Shown here: piece by piece, positions 44,436 to 54,909 of the stretch
Numbering within the stretch: the first letter of the stretch is position 1
How the letters are laid out: the number at the start of each line of letters is the position of its first letter
From: Comamonas testosteroni
GTDB taxonomy: Bacteria; Pseudomonadota; Gammaproteobacteria; Burkholderiales; Burkholderiaceae_C
Length of the DNA: 64,000 nucleotides
Direction: 5' to 3'
Assembly (NCBI RefSeq): GCF_000761245.1
Contig: NZ_AWOR01000026.1
Coordinates: 1 to 64,000 of the forward strand
Notes under the pieces: generated by a model
What the model was told of the DNA's origin: nothing
The model's input: only the letters and a program-made list of their open reading frames with translations
Database searches by the model: none
Translations under genes and position numbers: made by a program

Positions 44436-45569
44436 ATGCTTGCAAATGAAATCAGAGCGTTGGAGCAGGCGTTGATTAAAACAAAAGCGGGAGTTGGCTG
44501 TGCAGCCATGATGTGGGGGCTCTGCTCCCAGGCCGGCGGCCTTGATAGAACAGGCCAGGACCTTGGGCCTTTGTTTGAAAACGGCCGCTATCTTTCCGTG
44601 GAGACCTATACGGTTCGGCCCCGGATCCAGGGCACGGATGCCCTGGGCAAGTCCACTGGACAGGTGGTCGACGATTACACCCAATGGGGCTTTGCATACA
44701 AGCAGGATGTGAATCCACGGACCTCGGTGCTGCTGATGTTGAGCAAGCCTTTTGGCCTTGACATCGCTTACAGCCCGCTGCAATCGCCTCTTTTTGGCGG
44801 CACGCAGGCCCGCGTGAGCAGCCATGAACTCATGGGGGCGCTGCGCTACAGCTGGGATGAGCACTGGGCCGTGCATGGCGGTCTGCGCCTACAGCGTACC
44901 GAAGGACATGTCGCCCTGGGGGGCATGGTATTTGGAGCGCTCAATGGATACCGGGTGGATTTCAGGCCCAGTACCGAGCCAGGCTATTTACTGGGCATGA
45001 GCTATGAGCGCCCGGATATGGCTTTGCGCGTCGCTGCGACCTATTACTCGGCTATCAAGCACAAGATCGCGACCCGTGAAAACCTATGGCCGGGCGAAAC
45101 AAGGACGGCATCGACTGCTCCGCAGAGCTTCAACCTCGATATTCAGACAGGCATCACGCCAAGTACCCTGCTCTTTGGACAGATACGCTGGACCAACTGG
45201 TCGCAATTCCGGCTACACCCGCAGACCTTGGCTGCGATACTCCCAGGCCGCAGCCTGGCGGACATGGAGGACACCACCACCTACACGCTGGGTCTTGCGC
45301 AGAGGCTGGCTGCGAACTGGTCCGGCTTTATCGCCATGGCTTATGACAAGCGCAGTGACAAGGCCGCACTGTCGCCATTGCGCCCCACCGATGGCCGCCT
45401 TGGCTACACGGTGGGGGTGAGCTATCAGCAAGGACAGTTCAAACTCACGCCCTGGCTGAGCTACCAGCGTCTGGGCTCGGTTGACATCTCCAGCGGCGGC
45501 ACGACTCTTGCGGCTTTCGATGCCGAGTCCGCCACGGCGTTCGGGATTAGACTCGGCTATCAGTTCTGA
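44436..45569 (+). CDS. FadL/TodX-like outer-membrane porin
   Basis: The 377-residue beta-barrel protein has LDRTGQDLGPLFENGRYLSV at the mature N-terminus, a hallmark of FadL-like channels, then alternating strands with SYERPDMALRVAATYYS and a C-terminal strand ending FGIRLGYQF. Family members pass long-chain fatty acids or aromatic hydrocarbons through the outer membrane. The start at 44436 gives an unusual leader with a weak signal peptide, and the open frame reaches back to 43434 only by chance. It may serve uptake for the acyl-CoA ligase at 56531, though it is not adjacent. Confidence 0.8.
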   Translation: MLANEIRALEQALIKTKAGVGCAAMMWGLCSQAGGLDRTGQDLGPLFENGRYLSVETYTVRPRIQGTDALGKSTGQVVDDYTQWGFAYKQDVNPRTSVLLMLSKPFGLDIAYSPLQSPLFGGTQARVSSHELMGALRYSWDEHWAVHGGLRLQRTEGHVALGGMVFGALNGYRVDFRPSTEPGYLLGMSYERPDMALRVAATYYSAIKHKIATRENLWPGETRTASTAPQSFNLDIQTGITPSTLLFGQIRWTNWSQFRLHPQTLAAILPGRSLADMEDTTTYTLGLAQRLAANWSGFIAMAYDKRSDKAALSPLRPTDGRLGYTVGVSYQQGQFKLTPWLSYQRLGSVDISSGGTTLAAFDAESATAFGIRLGYQF

Positions 45570-45622
45570 GAACAATCGCAGCTAGTACGCTGCTGCAATC
45601 TGGCTGCAGGCGCCCGAAGCGC

Positions 45623-46087
45623 TCAACCCAGCGCCGCGATCACGTCGGCCGGAGCCTGCACCAGCTCGATCAGCACGCCCTCGCCGGCAATCGGAAACTC
45701 GTCATTGCTCTTGGGGTGCAGAAAAGTGATGTCATAGCCTGCCGCTCCCTTGCGGATACCGCCAGGAGCAAATCGCACGCCATTGGCCGTCAGCCATTCC
45801 ACGGCCTTGGGCAGATCGTCGATCCACAGGCCGATGTGGTTCAGCGGCGTGGCGTGCACGGCGGGCTTTTTCTCGATGTGCATGGGCTGCATGATGTCCA
45901 CTTCCACCTTCATCGCGCCCCGCCCCATGGCCAGAATGTCCTCGTCCACGTTTTCGCGCTCGCTCTGAAAGGTGCCGGTCTGCTCCAGACCCAGCATGTC
46001 CACCCACAGCTTTTTCATGCGCTGTTTATCGGTGCCACCGATGGCGACTTGCTGAATGCCCAGAACCTTGAAAGGACGATTGCTCAT
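45623..46087 (-). CDS. VOC-family protein, probable methylmalonyl-CoA epimerase
   Basis: The 154-residue protein has the glyoxalase/VOC fold: [38 protein letters not shown] and a C-terminal [12 protein letters not shown] with a metal-binding Glu. Methylmalonyl-CoA epimerase interconverts the (S) and (R) forms made by the carboxylase and used by the mutase. Both enzymes lie upstream on the same strand, so this role is likely but inferred. GGAG six bases before the ATG at 46087 fixes the start. Confidence 0.7.
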   Translation of the reverse strand: MSNRPFKVLGIQQVAIGGTDKQRMKKLWVDMLGLEQTGTFQSERENVDEDILAMGRGAMKVEVDIMQPMHIEKKPAVHATPLNHIGLWIDDLPKAVEWLTANGVRFAPGGIRKGAAGYDITFLHPKSNDEFPIAGEGVLIELVQAPADVIAALG

Positions 46088-46156
46088 GAATGACTCCTTG
46101 ATTGATAGCTTAAAGCGCAATATTGGTAAGCGCTAGAGCCAGTTTTTATTGAAATA

Positions 46157-46969
46157 TCAAACCTCGCCCAGCAACCAACTGCTGGCCATGGCAAAGTATT
46201 CGCGCAGCCAGGCGTTGAAACGCGTGGCCAAAGGGGTAGGAGCCGCCACGGGATAGACCTGAGGCAGATCCTGCCGCTTTGCAATGTCCATGGCGCGCAT
46301 CAGATGAAAGTCGCTGCTGACCATAGCCATGGGTGCATCCGCAGCCACGCCGCGCTCGGCCAGCAAGGGCCGGCTGAGCTTCAGATTCAGCTCGGTGCTG
46401 GTGCTGAGCTTTTCCAGCACCAGCCGCTGCGCAGCAATACCGTGACGCTGCTGCAGATAGCGGGCCATGACCTCGGCCTCAGACTCTTTTTCACCCCAAT
46501 CGACACCGCCGCAAACGGCGACCAAGGCCTGGGGCTGCAGCTTGGCCAGCTGCGCCGCCTGATCCAGCCGCGCGGCCAGCACCGGCTTAGGGTGACCATC
46601 GAGTGTGGCACTACCCAACACCACGATGGATTGCACGGGCGGCACTTGCTGTGGCTCCAGCCCCAGGCCGGACAGGCGGCTCCAGAACCAGAACAGGCTG
46701 ATCAGCCACAGCGCCAGAACGACCCAGCCCAGCGACCACAGCCTTTGATTCAAGGGCCTGGACGCACGCCAATGCTGCACTGAGCGCCATTTCCAGCTCA
46801 GCCCAAAGGCCCCGGCACCCAGCATGGCGGGCAGCACCACGCCCACATTGAAATGCCCCATGCGCATCAGTACCAGTGCATCGGCCAATAGCAGCGCTCC
46901 CAGCAAAGCCAGCAGTGCGCGCGCGCATCTGGCTGGGCGGGATATCGAGGTATCTGCTTTCAATGTCAT
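46157..46969 (-). CDS. YdcF/DUF218-family envelope protein
   Basis: The 270-residue protein has three membrane segments in the first 95 residues, then a DUF218 domain: SIVVLGSATLDGHPKPVLAA, VAVCGGVDWGEKESEAEV and MVSSDFHLMRAMDIAK. Related ElyC/SanA proteins affect envelope and peptidoglycan homeostasis. It lies between pccA and the VOC gene, but a strong stem (47022-47054) separates it from pccA, and its function does not fit propionate metabolism. Confidence 0.8.
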   Translation of the reverse strand: MTLKADTSISRPARCARALLALLGALLLADALVLMRMGHFNVGVVLPAMLGAGAFGLSWKWRSVQHWRASRPLNQRLWSLGWVVLALWLISLFWFWSRLSGLGLEPQQVPPVQSIVVLGSATLDGHPKPVLAARLDQAAQLAKLQPQALVAVCGGVDWGEKESEAEVMARYLQQRHGIAAQRLVLEKLSTSTELNLKLSRPLLAERGVAADAPMAMVSSDFHLMRAMDIAKRQDLPQVYPVAAPTPLATRFNAWLREYFAMASSWLLGEV

Positions 46970-47021
46970 AGCTGCTGGCTCATATTGGATAAGGGCTAGA
47001 GCCTATATTATTGAAAACTGC

Positions 47022-47054
47022 AAAGCCCGCAGAGCCCAAGCCCTGCGGGCTTTT
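47022..47054 (-). terminator. Probable terminator after pccA
   Basis: Perfect 11-bp arms AAAGCCCGCAG and CTGCGGGCTTT flank a ten-base loop, 67 bp past the pccA stop. The U-run on the reverse strand is short and interrupted, so termination may be partial. The same stem carries four T on the forward strand. Confidence 0.65.
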
Positions 47055-47120
47055 GCTTCGGGGCCTGATCTGCAGCCCGGCCGCATGCCGGTGCCGGACC
47101 CAGGCCCCGAAAAGCGCTCA

Positions 47121-49169
47121 TCACTCGAATTCCAGAATGATGTCGTCCACCGCCAGCGAGTCTCCCTTGGCGGCGCTGATCTTGCTGACCACACCGTCCT
47201 GGGCCGCGAAAAGAATGTTCTCCATCTTCATGGCTTCGATGACGGCCAGCTTCTCGCCAGCCTGCACCTTCTGGCCGGGCTGCACCGCCACGTCGACCAG
47301 CAGGCCGGGCATGGGCGAGAGCAGGAACTTGGACAGGTCGGGCGGAGCCTTGTAAGGCATGAGCTTGTGCATCTCTGCGCCCTTGGGCGAGAGCACCAGC
47401 ACATCGGCTTGTGTGCCATTGTGGATGACGCGCAGTGCCAGTGGGTTCTTGCCGTTGCCGCGTTCGATCTGGCAGGTGAAAGCCTTGCCGTTGCAGACGC
47501 CGCGCACCACCAGATCGCGAATGTCGGCATTGCTGCGGAATTCGTAGGTCTTGTCGCCGATGACGACCTTGCAGACGCGGGCTTGGGCATCGAAGTCAGT
47601 CACCTCGCCAGTCACATACTGGTTCTTGCCTTCAGCACCCAGAACCACGGCGGTGTACTTCTCGCCCACCTGCACCTGGTGGCCTTGCATCTGGCCGGTG
47701 ATGGTCGATGCACGCGCGCGATAGCGGCGATTGCGGAACAGGGCCAAAGCCACCAGGAAGTCGGGATCATCGTGGGGCACGTCCTCGGCATGGAAGCCGT
47801 CGGCATAGTGCTGGGCGATGAAGCCGGTGTTGAACTTACCCGAGACAAAGTCCGGGTGCGCCAGCAGGGCCGCCTGGAACGGGATGTTGGAGCTGATGCC
47901 GCGGATGGCAAAACCGTTGAGTGCTTCGCGGGCCTTGGCAATGGCGTCGTTGCGATCCTTGCCGTGCACGATGAGCTTGGCAATCATCGAGTCGTAGTAC
48001 ATGGGGATCTCGCCGCCGTCGTAGACGCCGGTATCCACACGCACGCCGTTCAGATGCTCGGTGTCGGACTGCCACATGGTCTGCTCGGGCGGCGCAAAAC
48101 GAACCAGGCGGCCGGTCGAAGGCAGGAAGTTGCGGAACGGGTCTTCCGCGTTGATACGGCACTCGATGGCCCAGCCGTCTCGCTTCACATCCGCCTGGGC
48201 AAAGGACAGCTTTTCACCGGCGGCCACACGAATCATCTGCTCGACCAGATCGAGTCCGGTGATGCATTCGGTCACCGGGTGCTCGACCTGCAGGCGGGTA
48301 TTCATCTCCAGGAAGTAGAAGTCCTGGTCCTTGCCGACCACGAACTCCACGGTGCCGGCGCTCTGGTACTTGACGGCCTTGGCCAGGGCCACGGCCTGCT
48401 CGCCCATGGCCTTGCGGGTGGCGTCGCTGATGAAGGGCGAAGGCGCTTCCTCGATCACCTTCTGGTGACGGCGCTGAATCGAGCATTCGCGCTCGTTCAG
48501 GTAAACCACATTGCCGTGGCTGTCGCCCAGAATCTGGATTTCGATATGGCGGGGCTCCTGCACAAACTTCTCGATGAAGATGCGGTCGTCGCCAAAGCTG
48601 TTGCGCGCTTCGTTCTGGCACGAGGCAAAACCTTCAAAGGCTTCCTTGTCGTTGAATGCCACGCGCAGACCCTTGCCGCCGCCACCGGCCGAGGCCTTGA
48701 TCATCACGGGGTAGCCAATGCCCTTGGCGATTTCCACCGCCTGCTCGGGGCCGGCGATGGCGTCGTTGTAGCCGGGGATGGTGTTGACTTTGGCCTCGCC
48801 GGCCAGCTTCTTGGACGCGATCTTGTCGCCCATGGCCGCGATGGAATGTGACTTGGGGCCGATGAAGGCTATGCCTTCTTCTTCGCAACGCCTGGCAAAG
48901 CCCTCGTTCTCCGAGAGAAAACCGTAGCCTGGGTGAACTGCCTGTGCGCCGGTCTGCTTGCAGGCTTCAATGATTTTCTCGCCCAGCAGATAGGACTCGC
49001 GGCTAGGCGCAGGACCCAGGCGCACGGCCTCGTCGGCCAGCTTGACATGGCGGGCATCCTTGTCGGCATCGGAGTAGACCGCCACGGTCTGGATGCCCAT
49101 CTTGCGGGCGGTGGCGATCACGCGGCAAGCGATTTCGCCGCGGTTGGCAATCAGGATCTTGGTAAACAT
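47121..49169 (-). CDS. pccA: Propionyl-CoA carboxylase, biotin carboxylase/BCCP subunit
   Basis: The 682-residue protein has an N-terminal biotin carboxylase (KILIANRGEIACRVIATARK, ATP-grasp ASAGGGGKGLRVA, EMNTRLQVEHPVTE) and a C-terminal biotinyl domain with Lys in VIEAMKMENIL. Domain order and length match PccA-type alpha subunits, with the BT linker between residues 450 and 600. It carboxylates its biotin with bicarbonate for transfer by PccB. AGGAG lies eight bases upstream. It follows pccB by 27 bp in the mutase-meaB-pccB-pccA operon. Confidence 0.93.
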   Translation of the reverse strand: MFTKILIANRGEIACRVIATARKMGIQTVAVYSDADKDARHVKLADEAVRLGPAPSRESYLLGEKIIEACKQTGAQAVHPGYGFLSENEGFARRCEEEGIAFIGPKSHSIAAMGDKIASKKLAGEAKVNTIPGYNDAIAGPEQAVEIAKGIGYPVMIKASAGGGGKGLRVAFNDKEAFEGFASCQNEARNSFGDDRIFIEKFVQEPRHIEIQILGDSHGNVVYLNERECSIQRRHQKVIEEAPSPFISDATRKAMGEQAVALAKAVKYQSAGTVEFVVGKDQDFYFLEMNTRLQVEHPVTECITGLDLVEQMIRVAAGEKLSFAQADVKRDGWAIECRINAEDPFRNFLPSTGRLVRFAPPEQTMWQSDTEHLNGVRVDTGVYDGGEIPMYYDSMIAKLIVHGKDRNDAIAKAREALNGFAIRGISSNIPFQAALLAHPDFVSGKFNTGFIAQHYADGFHAEDVPHDDPDFLVALALFRNRRYRARASTITGQMQGHQVQVGEKYTAVVLGAEGKNQYVTGEVTDFDAQARVCKVVIGDKTYEFRSNADIRDLVVRGVCNGKAFTCQIERGNGKNPLALRVIHNGTQADVLVLSPKGAEMHKLMPYKAPPDLSKFLLSPMPGLLVDVAVQPGQKVQAGEKLAVIEAMKMENILFAAQDGVVSKISAAKGDSLAVDDIILEFE

Positions 49170-49196
49170 GGATAAATCTCCTGGTTCTTTTTGTTC

Positions 49197-50732
<1,536 letters not shown>

Positions 50733-50814
50733 GCTTGTCCTCTAACGTGATTTGGGTTATTTATCTCGCAAATGTCTTGTGCTGCGATGCTATGGTTAAG
50801 TGAGCTACTAGCGC

Positions 50815-51819
50815 CTACTGCATTTGGGCTAGAAGCAGATTTCTTGCTGCCGTACTGGCGGCGATGCGACCCGAGGCAACATCGTCCTGAAGGACGGGGA
50901 GCATGGCCTTGACCTGCGGATGCTGGCGAAACGCCTGCTTGAGACCGAAGTCGATGCGCTCCCACATCCAGGCCAGGGCCTGCTTCTCGCGGCGCAGGGC
51001 CAGGCGGCCGTTGGCGGTCTGCAGCTCCCTGAAGCTGCTGACTGCAGCCCAGAAGCCCTCCACTCCCTGCCCCAGCAAGGCACTGATCTGCAACACACGC
51101 GGCTGCCACAGCGCGCCGGTGTTGGCGTGATCGGGGTTGCCGTGCATGCCCAGCAGGCGCAGGCTCGATGTGATCTGGGCCTGGGCACGCGTGGCTGCAT
51201 GGGAGTCGATGTCGGCCTTGTTGATGACCACCAGGTCGGCCAGCTCCATCACGCCCTTCTTGATGGCCTGCAGGTCGTCGCCCGCATTGGGCAGCTGCAG
51301 CACGCAGAACATGTCCGTCATGCCATGCACGGCGATCTCGCTCTGGCCCACACCCACGGTCTCGACGATGACCACGTCATAACCGGCGGCTTCGCAGACC
51401 AGCATGGCTTCGCGCGTCTTTTCGGCCACGCCGCCCAGCGTACCGCTGCTGGGGCTGGGGCGGATATAGGCCTCCAGCCGCATGGACAGCTGCTCCATGC
51501 GGGTCTTGTCGCCGAGGATGGAGCCGCCCGAGACGGTGCTGGACGGATCGATCGCCAGCACTGCCACACGCAGACCCTTCTCTATCAGGTACAGGCCCAG
51601 GGCTTCGATGAAGGTGGATTTGCCGACGCCCGGCACGCCGCTGATGCCAAGGCGAAACGCCTTGCCCGTGTGCGGCAGCAGAGCGGTGAGCAGGCCGTCG
51701 GCCTGTTCACGGTGGTCGGCTCGAGAGGATTCAAGCAAGGTAATGGCCTTGGCCATGGCCCGGCGCTGCACGGCAGGGTTGCCGCGCAGGATGCCGTCTT
51801 GCATTTGCTCAGGTGTCAC
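50815..51819 (-). CDS. meaB: Methylmalonyl-CoA mutase-associated GTPase MeaB
   Basis: The 334-residue P-loop GTPase has Walker A GISGVPGVGKSTFIEALG, AIDPSSTVSGGSILGDKTRM, ETVGVGQSE and the NKAD specificity motif. MeaB/ArgK protects the B12-dependent mutase and gates cofactor loading. The start is taken as GTG at 51819 (TPEQMQDGILRGN follows), since the longer frame to 51966 lies inside the mutase gene; an ATG five codons later is possible. It begins 37 bp after the mutase stop, in the classic mutase-meaB order. Confidence 0.92.
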   Translation of the reverse strand: MTPEQMQDGILRGNPAVQRRAMAKAITLLESSRADHREQADGLLTALLPHTGKAFRLGISGVPGVGKSTFIEALGLYLIEKGLRVAVLAIDPSSTVSGGSILGDKTRMEQLSMRLEAYIRPSPSSGTLGGVAEKTREAMLVCEAAGYDVVIVETVGVGQSEIAVHGMTDMFCVLQLPNAGDDLQAIKKGVMELADLVVINKADIDSHAATRAQAQITSSLRLLGMHGNPDHANTGALWQPRVLQISALLGQGVEGFWAAVSSFRELQTANGRLALRREKQALAWMWERIDFGLKQAFRQHPQVKAMLPVLQDDVASGRIAASTAARNLLLAQMQ

Positions 51820-51856
51820 GTCGCGATCGCCTTTGCTATCGATGCTTGCCGGCCGA

Positions 51857-54031
51857 TCAGAGACCGTTGGCCTTCTTGATCTGCTCCAGCACATCCTTGG
51901 CGCTGGCAGGAATGGGAGTGCCGGGGCCGTATACGCCCTTGACGCCCGCGTTGTAGAGGAAATCATAGTCCTGAGCGGGAATCACACCGCCCACGAAGAC
52001 GATGATGTCATCCGCTCCCTGCTTCTTGAGCTCGGCAATGATGGCCGGCACCAGGGTCTTATGGCCTGCGGCCAGGGTCGAGACGCCCACGGCGTGCACA
52101 TCGTTCTCGATGGCCTGGCGAGCACATTCCTCGGGGGTCTGGAACAGAGGCCCCATGTCCACGTCGAAACCCAGGTCCGCAAAGGCGGTGGCGACCACCT
52201 TGGCTCCACGATCATGGCCATCCTGGCCCAGCTTGGCGATCATCACTCGGGGGCGTCGGCCCATGGCCTGCGAAGCGGTGTTGATTTCTTCCTTGAGCTT
52301 GTCCCAGCCTTCGGCGGAGTCATAAGCGGCAGCGTACACACCGGTCACCTTCTGGGTATCGGCGCGGTGGCGGCCAAACGCCTTTTCCATCGCGTCGGAA
52401 ACTTCACCCACCGTGGCGCGCAGGCGCACGGCCTTGATGGACAGATCCAGCAGATTGCCCTCGCCAGACTCTGCAGCAGCAGTGATGGCAGCCAGCGCAG
52501 CCTCTACCTTGGCTGTATCGCGTTTTGCCTTGATATCCTTCAAGCGGGCAATCTGGCTGTCGCGCACCTTGACGTTGTCCACCTCCAGAATGTCAACCGG
52601 ATCTTCCTTGGCCAGCTTGTACTTGTTGACGCCGACGATGACTTCCTTGCCCGAGTCGATGCGGGCCTGCTTTTCGGCGGCGGCGGCTTCGATCTTGAGC
52701 TTGGCCCAGCCGCTGTCCACAGCGGCGGTCATGCCGCCCATGGCGTCGACCTCCTCGATGATGGCCCAAGCCTTGTCGGCCATTTCCTGGGTCAGCTTTT
52801 CCATCATGTAGGAGCCCGCCCAGGGATCGATCACATTGGTGATGTGGGTTTCTTCCTGAATGATCAGCTGTGTATTGCGGGCAATGCGGGCCGAGAACTC
52901 CGTAGGCAGGGCAATGGCCTCGTCCAGCGCATTAGTGTGCAGGGACTGGGTGCCGCCAAACACGGCCGCCATGGCTTCGATGGTGGTGCGGACCACGTTG
53001 TTGTAAGGGTCCTGCTCGGTCAGCGACCAGCCCGAGGTCTGACTGTGCGTGCGTAGCATCAGGCTCTTGGGGTTCTTGGCGTCAAAGCCTTTCATGATGC
53101 GGCACCACAGCAGGCGTGCGGCACGCATCTTGGCCACTTCCAGGTAGAAATTCATGCCCACGGCCCAGAAGAAGGACAGGCGGCCGGCGAAAGCATCCAC
53201 GTCCATGCCCTTGGCGATGGCGGTCTTCACATATTCCTTGCCGTCGGCCAGCGTGAAAGCCATTTCCAGCGCCTGGTTGGCCCCGGCTTCCTGCATGTGG
53301 TAACCCGAAATCGAGATCGAGTTGAACTTGGGCATGTTCTGGCTCGTGTACTCGATGATGTCGCCAATGATCTTCATCGACGGCTTGGGCGGGTAGATAT
53401 AGGTGTTGCGCACCATGAACTCTTTCAGAATGTCGTTCTGAATCGTTCCGGCGAGTTGGTCCTGCGAGACGCCCTGCTCTTCCGCAGCCACCACATAGCC
53501 GGCCAGCACGGGTAGCACGGCGCCGTTCATGGTCATGGAGACCGAGACCTTGTCCAGCGGGATCTGGTCGAACAGAACCTTCATGTCTTCCACCGAATCG
53601 ATGGCCACGCCGGCCTTGCCCACGTCGCCCGTCACGCGCGGATGGTCGCTGTCATAGCCGCGGTGGGTCGCCAGGTCAAAAGCGACAGAAACGCCTTGGC
53701 CGCCGGCGGCCAGCGCCTTGCGATAGAAGGCATTGGATTCTTCGGCGGTGGAGAAACCCGCGTACTGGCGGATCGTCCAGGGACGGCCTGCATACATGGT
53801 GGCCTGGGGGCCACGGATATAGGGAGCAAAGCCCGGCAGCGTGTTGGTATGAGCCAGATCGGCCGTGTCTTCAGCCGTGTACAGAGGCTTGACGGTGATG
53901 CCGTCGGGCGTGAGCCAGTTCAGATTGTTGATGTCTCCACCGGGAGCAGCCTTGTTGGCTGCCTTGGTCCAGGCTTGCAGATCAGCGGGTGCGAATTCTT
54001 GTGGGTCCTGTACCGGATTCTCTTGGCTCAT
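51857..54031 (-). CDS. scpA: Methylmalonyl-CoA mutase, B12-dependent
   Basis: The 724-residue single-chain mutase has the barrel domain ([34 protein letters not shown]) and a C-terminal cobalamin domain with the base-off motif [20 protein letters not shown] and SxL-equivalent VSTLAAGH. It isomerises (R)-methylmalonyl-CoA to succinyl-CoA. Length matches homodimeric or large-subunit mutases. GAGAG precedes the ATG at 54031. It is first in the operon with meaB, pccB and pccA, divergent from a GntR regulator. No cobalamin riboswitch was seen in the 122-bp upstream gap. Confidence 0.95.
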   Translation of the reverse strand: MSQENPVQDPQEFAPADLQAWTKAANKAAPGGDINNLNWLTPDGITVKPLYTAEDTADLAHTNTLPGFAPYIRGPQATMYAGRPWTIRQYAGFSTAEESNAFYRKALAAGGQGVSVAFDLATHRGYDSDHPRVTGDVGKAGVAIDSVEDMKVLFDQIPLDKVSVSMTMNGAVLPVLAGYVVAAEEQGVSQDQLAGTIQNDILKEFMVRNTYIYPPKPSMKIIGDIIEYTSQNMPKFNSISISGYHMQEAGANQALEMAFTLADGKEYVKTAIAKGMDVDAFAGRLSFFWAVGMNFYLEVAKMRAARLLWCRIMKGFDAKNPKSLMLRTHSQTSGWSLTEQDPYNNVVRTTIEAMAAVFGGTQSLHTNALDEAIALPTEFSARIARNTQLIIQEETHITNVIDPWAGSYMMEKLTQEMADKAWAIIEEVDAMGGMTAAVDSGWAKLKIEAAAAEKQARIDSGKEVIVGVNKYKLAKEDPVDILEVDNVKVRDSQIARLKDIKAKRDTAKVEAALAAITAAAESGEGNLLDLSIKAVRLRATVGEVSDAMEKAFGRHRADTQKVTGVYAAAYDSAEGWDKLKEEINTASQAMGRRPRVMIAKLGQDGHDRGAKVVATAFADLGFDVDMGPLFQTPEECARQAIENDVHAVGVSTLAAGHKTLVPAIIAELKKQGADDIIVFVGGVIPAQDYDFLYNAGVKGVYGPGTPIPASAKDVLEQIKKANGL

Positions 54032-54106
54032 GTTGTCTCTCGTATGCGGTGCGCGCAGTGAAGTTTGGAATTGCGGTGAACTACCTAGATAAGCCTAGTG
54101 TACATG

Positions 54107-54122
54107 ATTCATAATTATGAAT
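54107..54122. promoter_or_regulatory. Probable GntR operator in the mutase/gntR promoter
   Basis: The perfect 16-base palindrome ATTCATAATTATGAAT lies between the divergent mutase and gntR genes, 31 bp upstream of the gntR ATG and 75 bp from the mutase ATG. It ends 17 bases before a TATAAT element, so a bound repressor would cover the -35 region of gntR. Confidence 0.75.
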
Positions 54123-54139
54123 TCAAAATACTTGCAGCA

Positions 54140-54145
54140 TATAAT
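54140..54145 (+). promoter_or_regulatory. -10 element of the gntR gene
   Basis: A consensus TATAAT lies eight bases before the gntR ATG. A transcript from here would begin about two bases before or at the ATG, which agrees with the lack of a Shine-Dalgarno sequence: the mRNA may be leaderless. Confidence 0.55.
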
Positions 54146-54153
54146 CACGCGTA

Positions 54154-54789
54154 ATGACAAGCAAAACACTTACTCCTCTTGCGCTATATGAGCAGGTCGC
54201 CGAGCAATTGCGCCAGCGCATCTTCCGGCGAGAGCTTGAACCTGGTGCCTGGATCGACGAGCTGAAGATTGCCGAGGAATACGGCATCAGCCGCACGCCC
54301 CTGCGCGAGGCACTGAAGGTGCTGGCCGCCGAAGGCCTGGTGACCATGAAGCTGCGCCGGGGCGCCTACGTGACCGAGGTCTCGCGCAAGGACATCTCCG
54401 ACGTCTATCGCTTGCTGAGCCTGCTGGAGGCAGATGCGGCGGCCGAGGTTGCCGGCAAGGCCACGGACGAACAATTGCAGCGTCTGCAGCAGACCCATGA
54501 GGAGCTGAAGCAGAACACCGCCGACGCCGAGCGGTTTTTCGCGCTCAACGAAAGCTTTCATATGCAGATTCTCGACATTGCCGATAACCGCTGGCGCAAC
54601 CAGCTGGTAGCTGACTTGCGCAAGGTCATGAAGCTGAACCGTCACAAATCGCTGTTTAAACAAGGCCGTATTGAAGACTCCCTTGCAGAGCATGAAGCCA
54701 TCATGCAAGCACTGCTGAAGCGCGACCCGAAAATTGCCATGAGTGCAGTGCAGCAGCATTTCGCAAATGGACTCGACGCTGCGATCTAA
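54154..54789 (+). CDS. GntR-family (FCD) regulator of propionate genes
   Basis: The 211-residue protein has an N-terminal winged helix (LALYEQVAEQLRQRIFRREL; EYGISRTPLREALKVLAAEG) and a C-terminal FCD effector domain with metal-binding His (FFALNESFHMQILDIA; EHEAIMQALLKRD). It is divergent from the mutase operon and shares its promoter region with a 16-bp palindrome. It likely represses the propionyl/methylmalonyl-CoA genes until an organic-acid or CoA ligand appears. No ribosome site is seen. Confidence 0.9.
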   Translation: MTSKTLTPLALYEQVAEQLRQRIFRRELEPGAWIDELKIAEEYGISRTPLREALKVLAAEGLVTMKLRRGAYVTEVSRKDISDVYRLLSLLEADAAAEVAGKATDEQLQRLQQTHEELKQNTADAERFFALNESFHMQILDIADNRWRNQLVADLRKVMKLNRHKSLFKQGRIEDSLAEHEAIMQALLKRDPKIAMSAVQQHFANGLDAAI

Positions 54790-54909
54790 AAGATCCACAT
54801 TTGATCTGTTCTAGTATTTATCCTACATATTTGAAATATTGGCTTACCCACTTCATGAGATGCTTGCTAGGTAACTGAATGTGCTTTCAGTGTTACAGGA
54901 TCACGATTC

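Noticed and set aside
46824-48851. A 675-codon open frame on the forward strand opposite pccA
   Set aside because: It is a mirror of the GC-rich pccA coding strand; its product is His/Ala/Val-rich with no domain, and PccA is unmistakable.
51482-53056. A 524-codon forward frame opposite the mutase and meaB genes
   Set aside because: It spans the antisense of two confirmed genes and shows only mirror composition.
54032-54106. Cobalamin riboswitch before the B12-dependent mutase
   Set aside because: The gap is too short and no B12-box sequence is visible.
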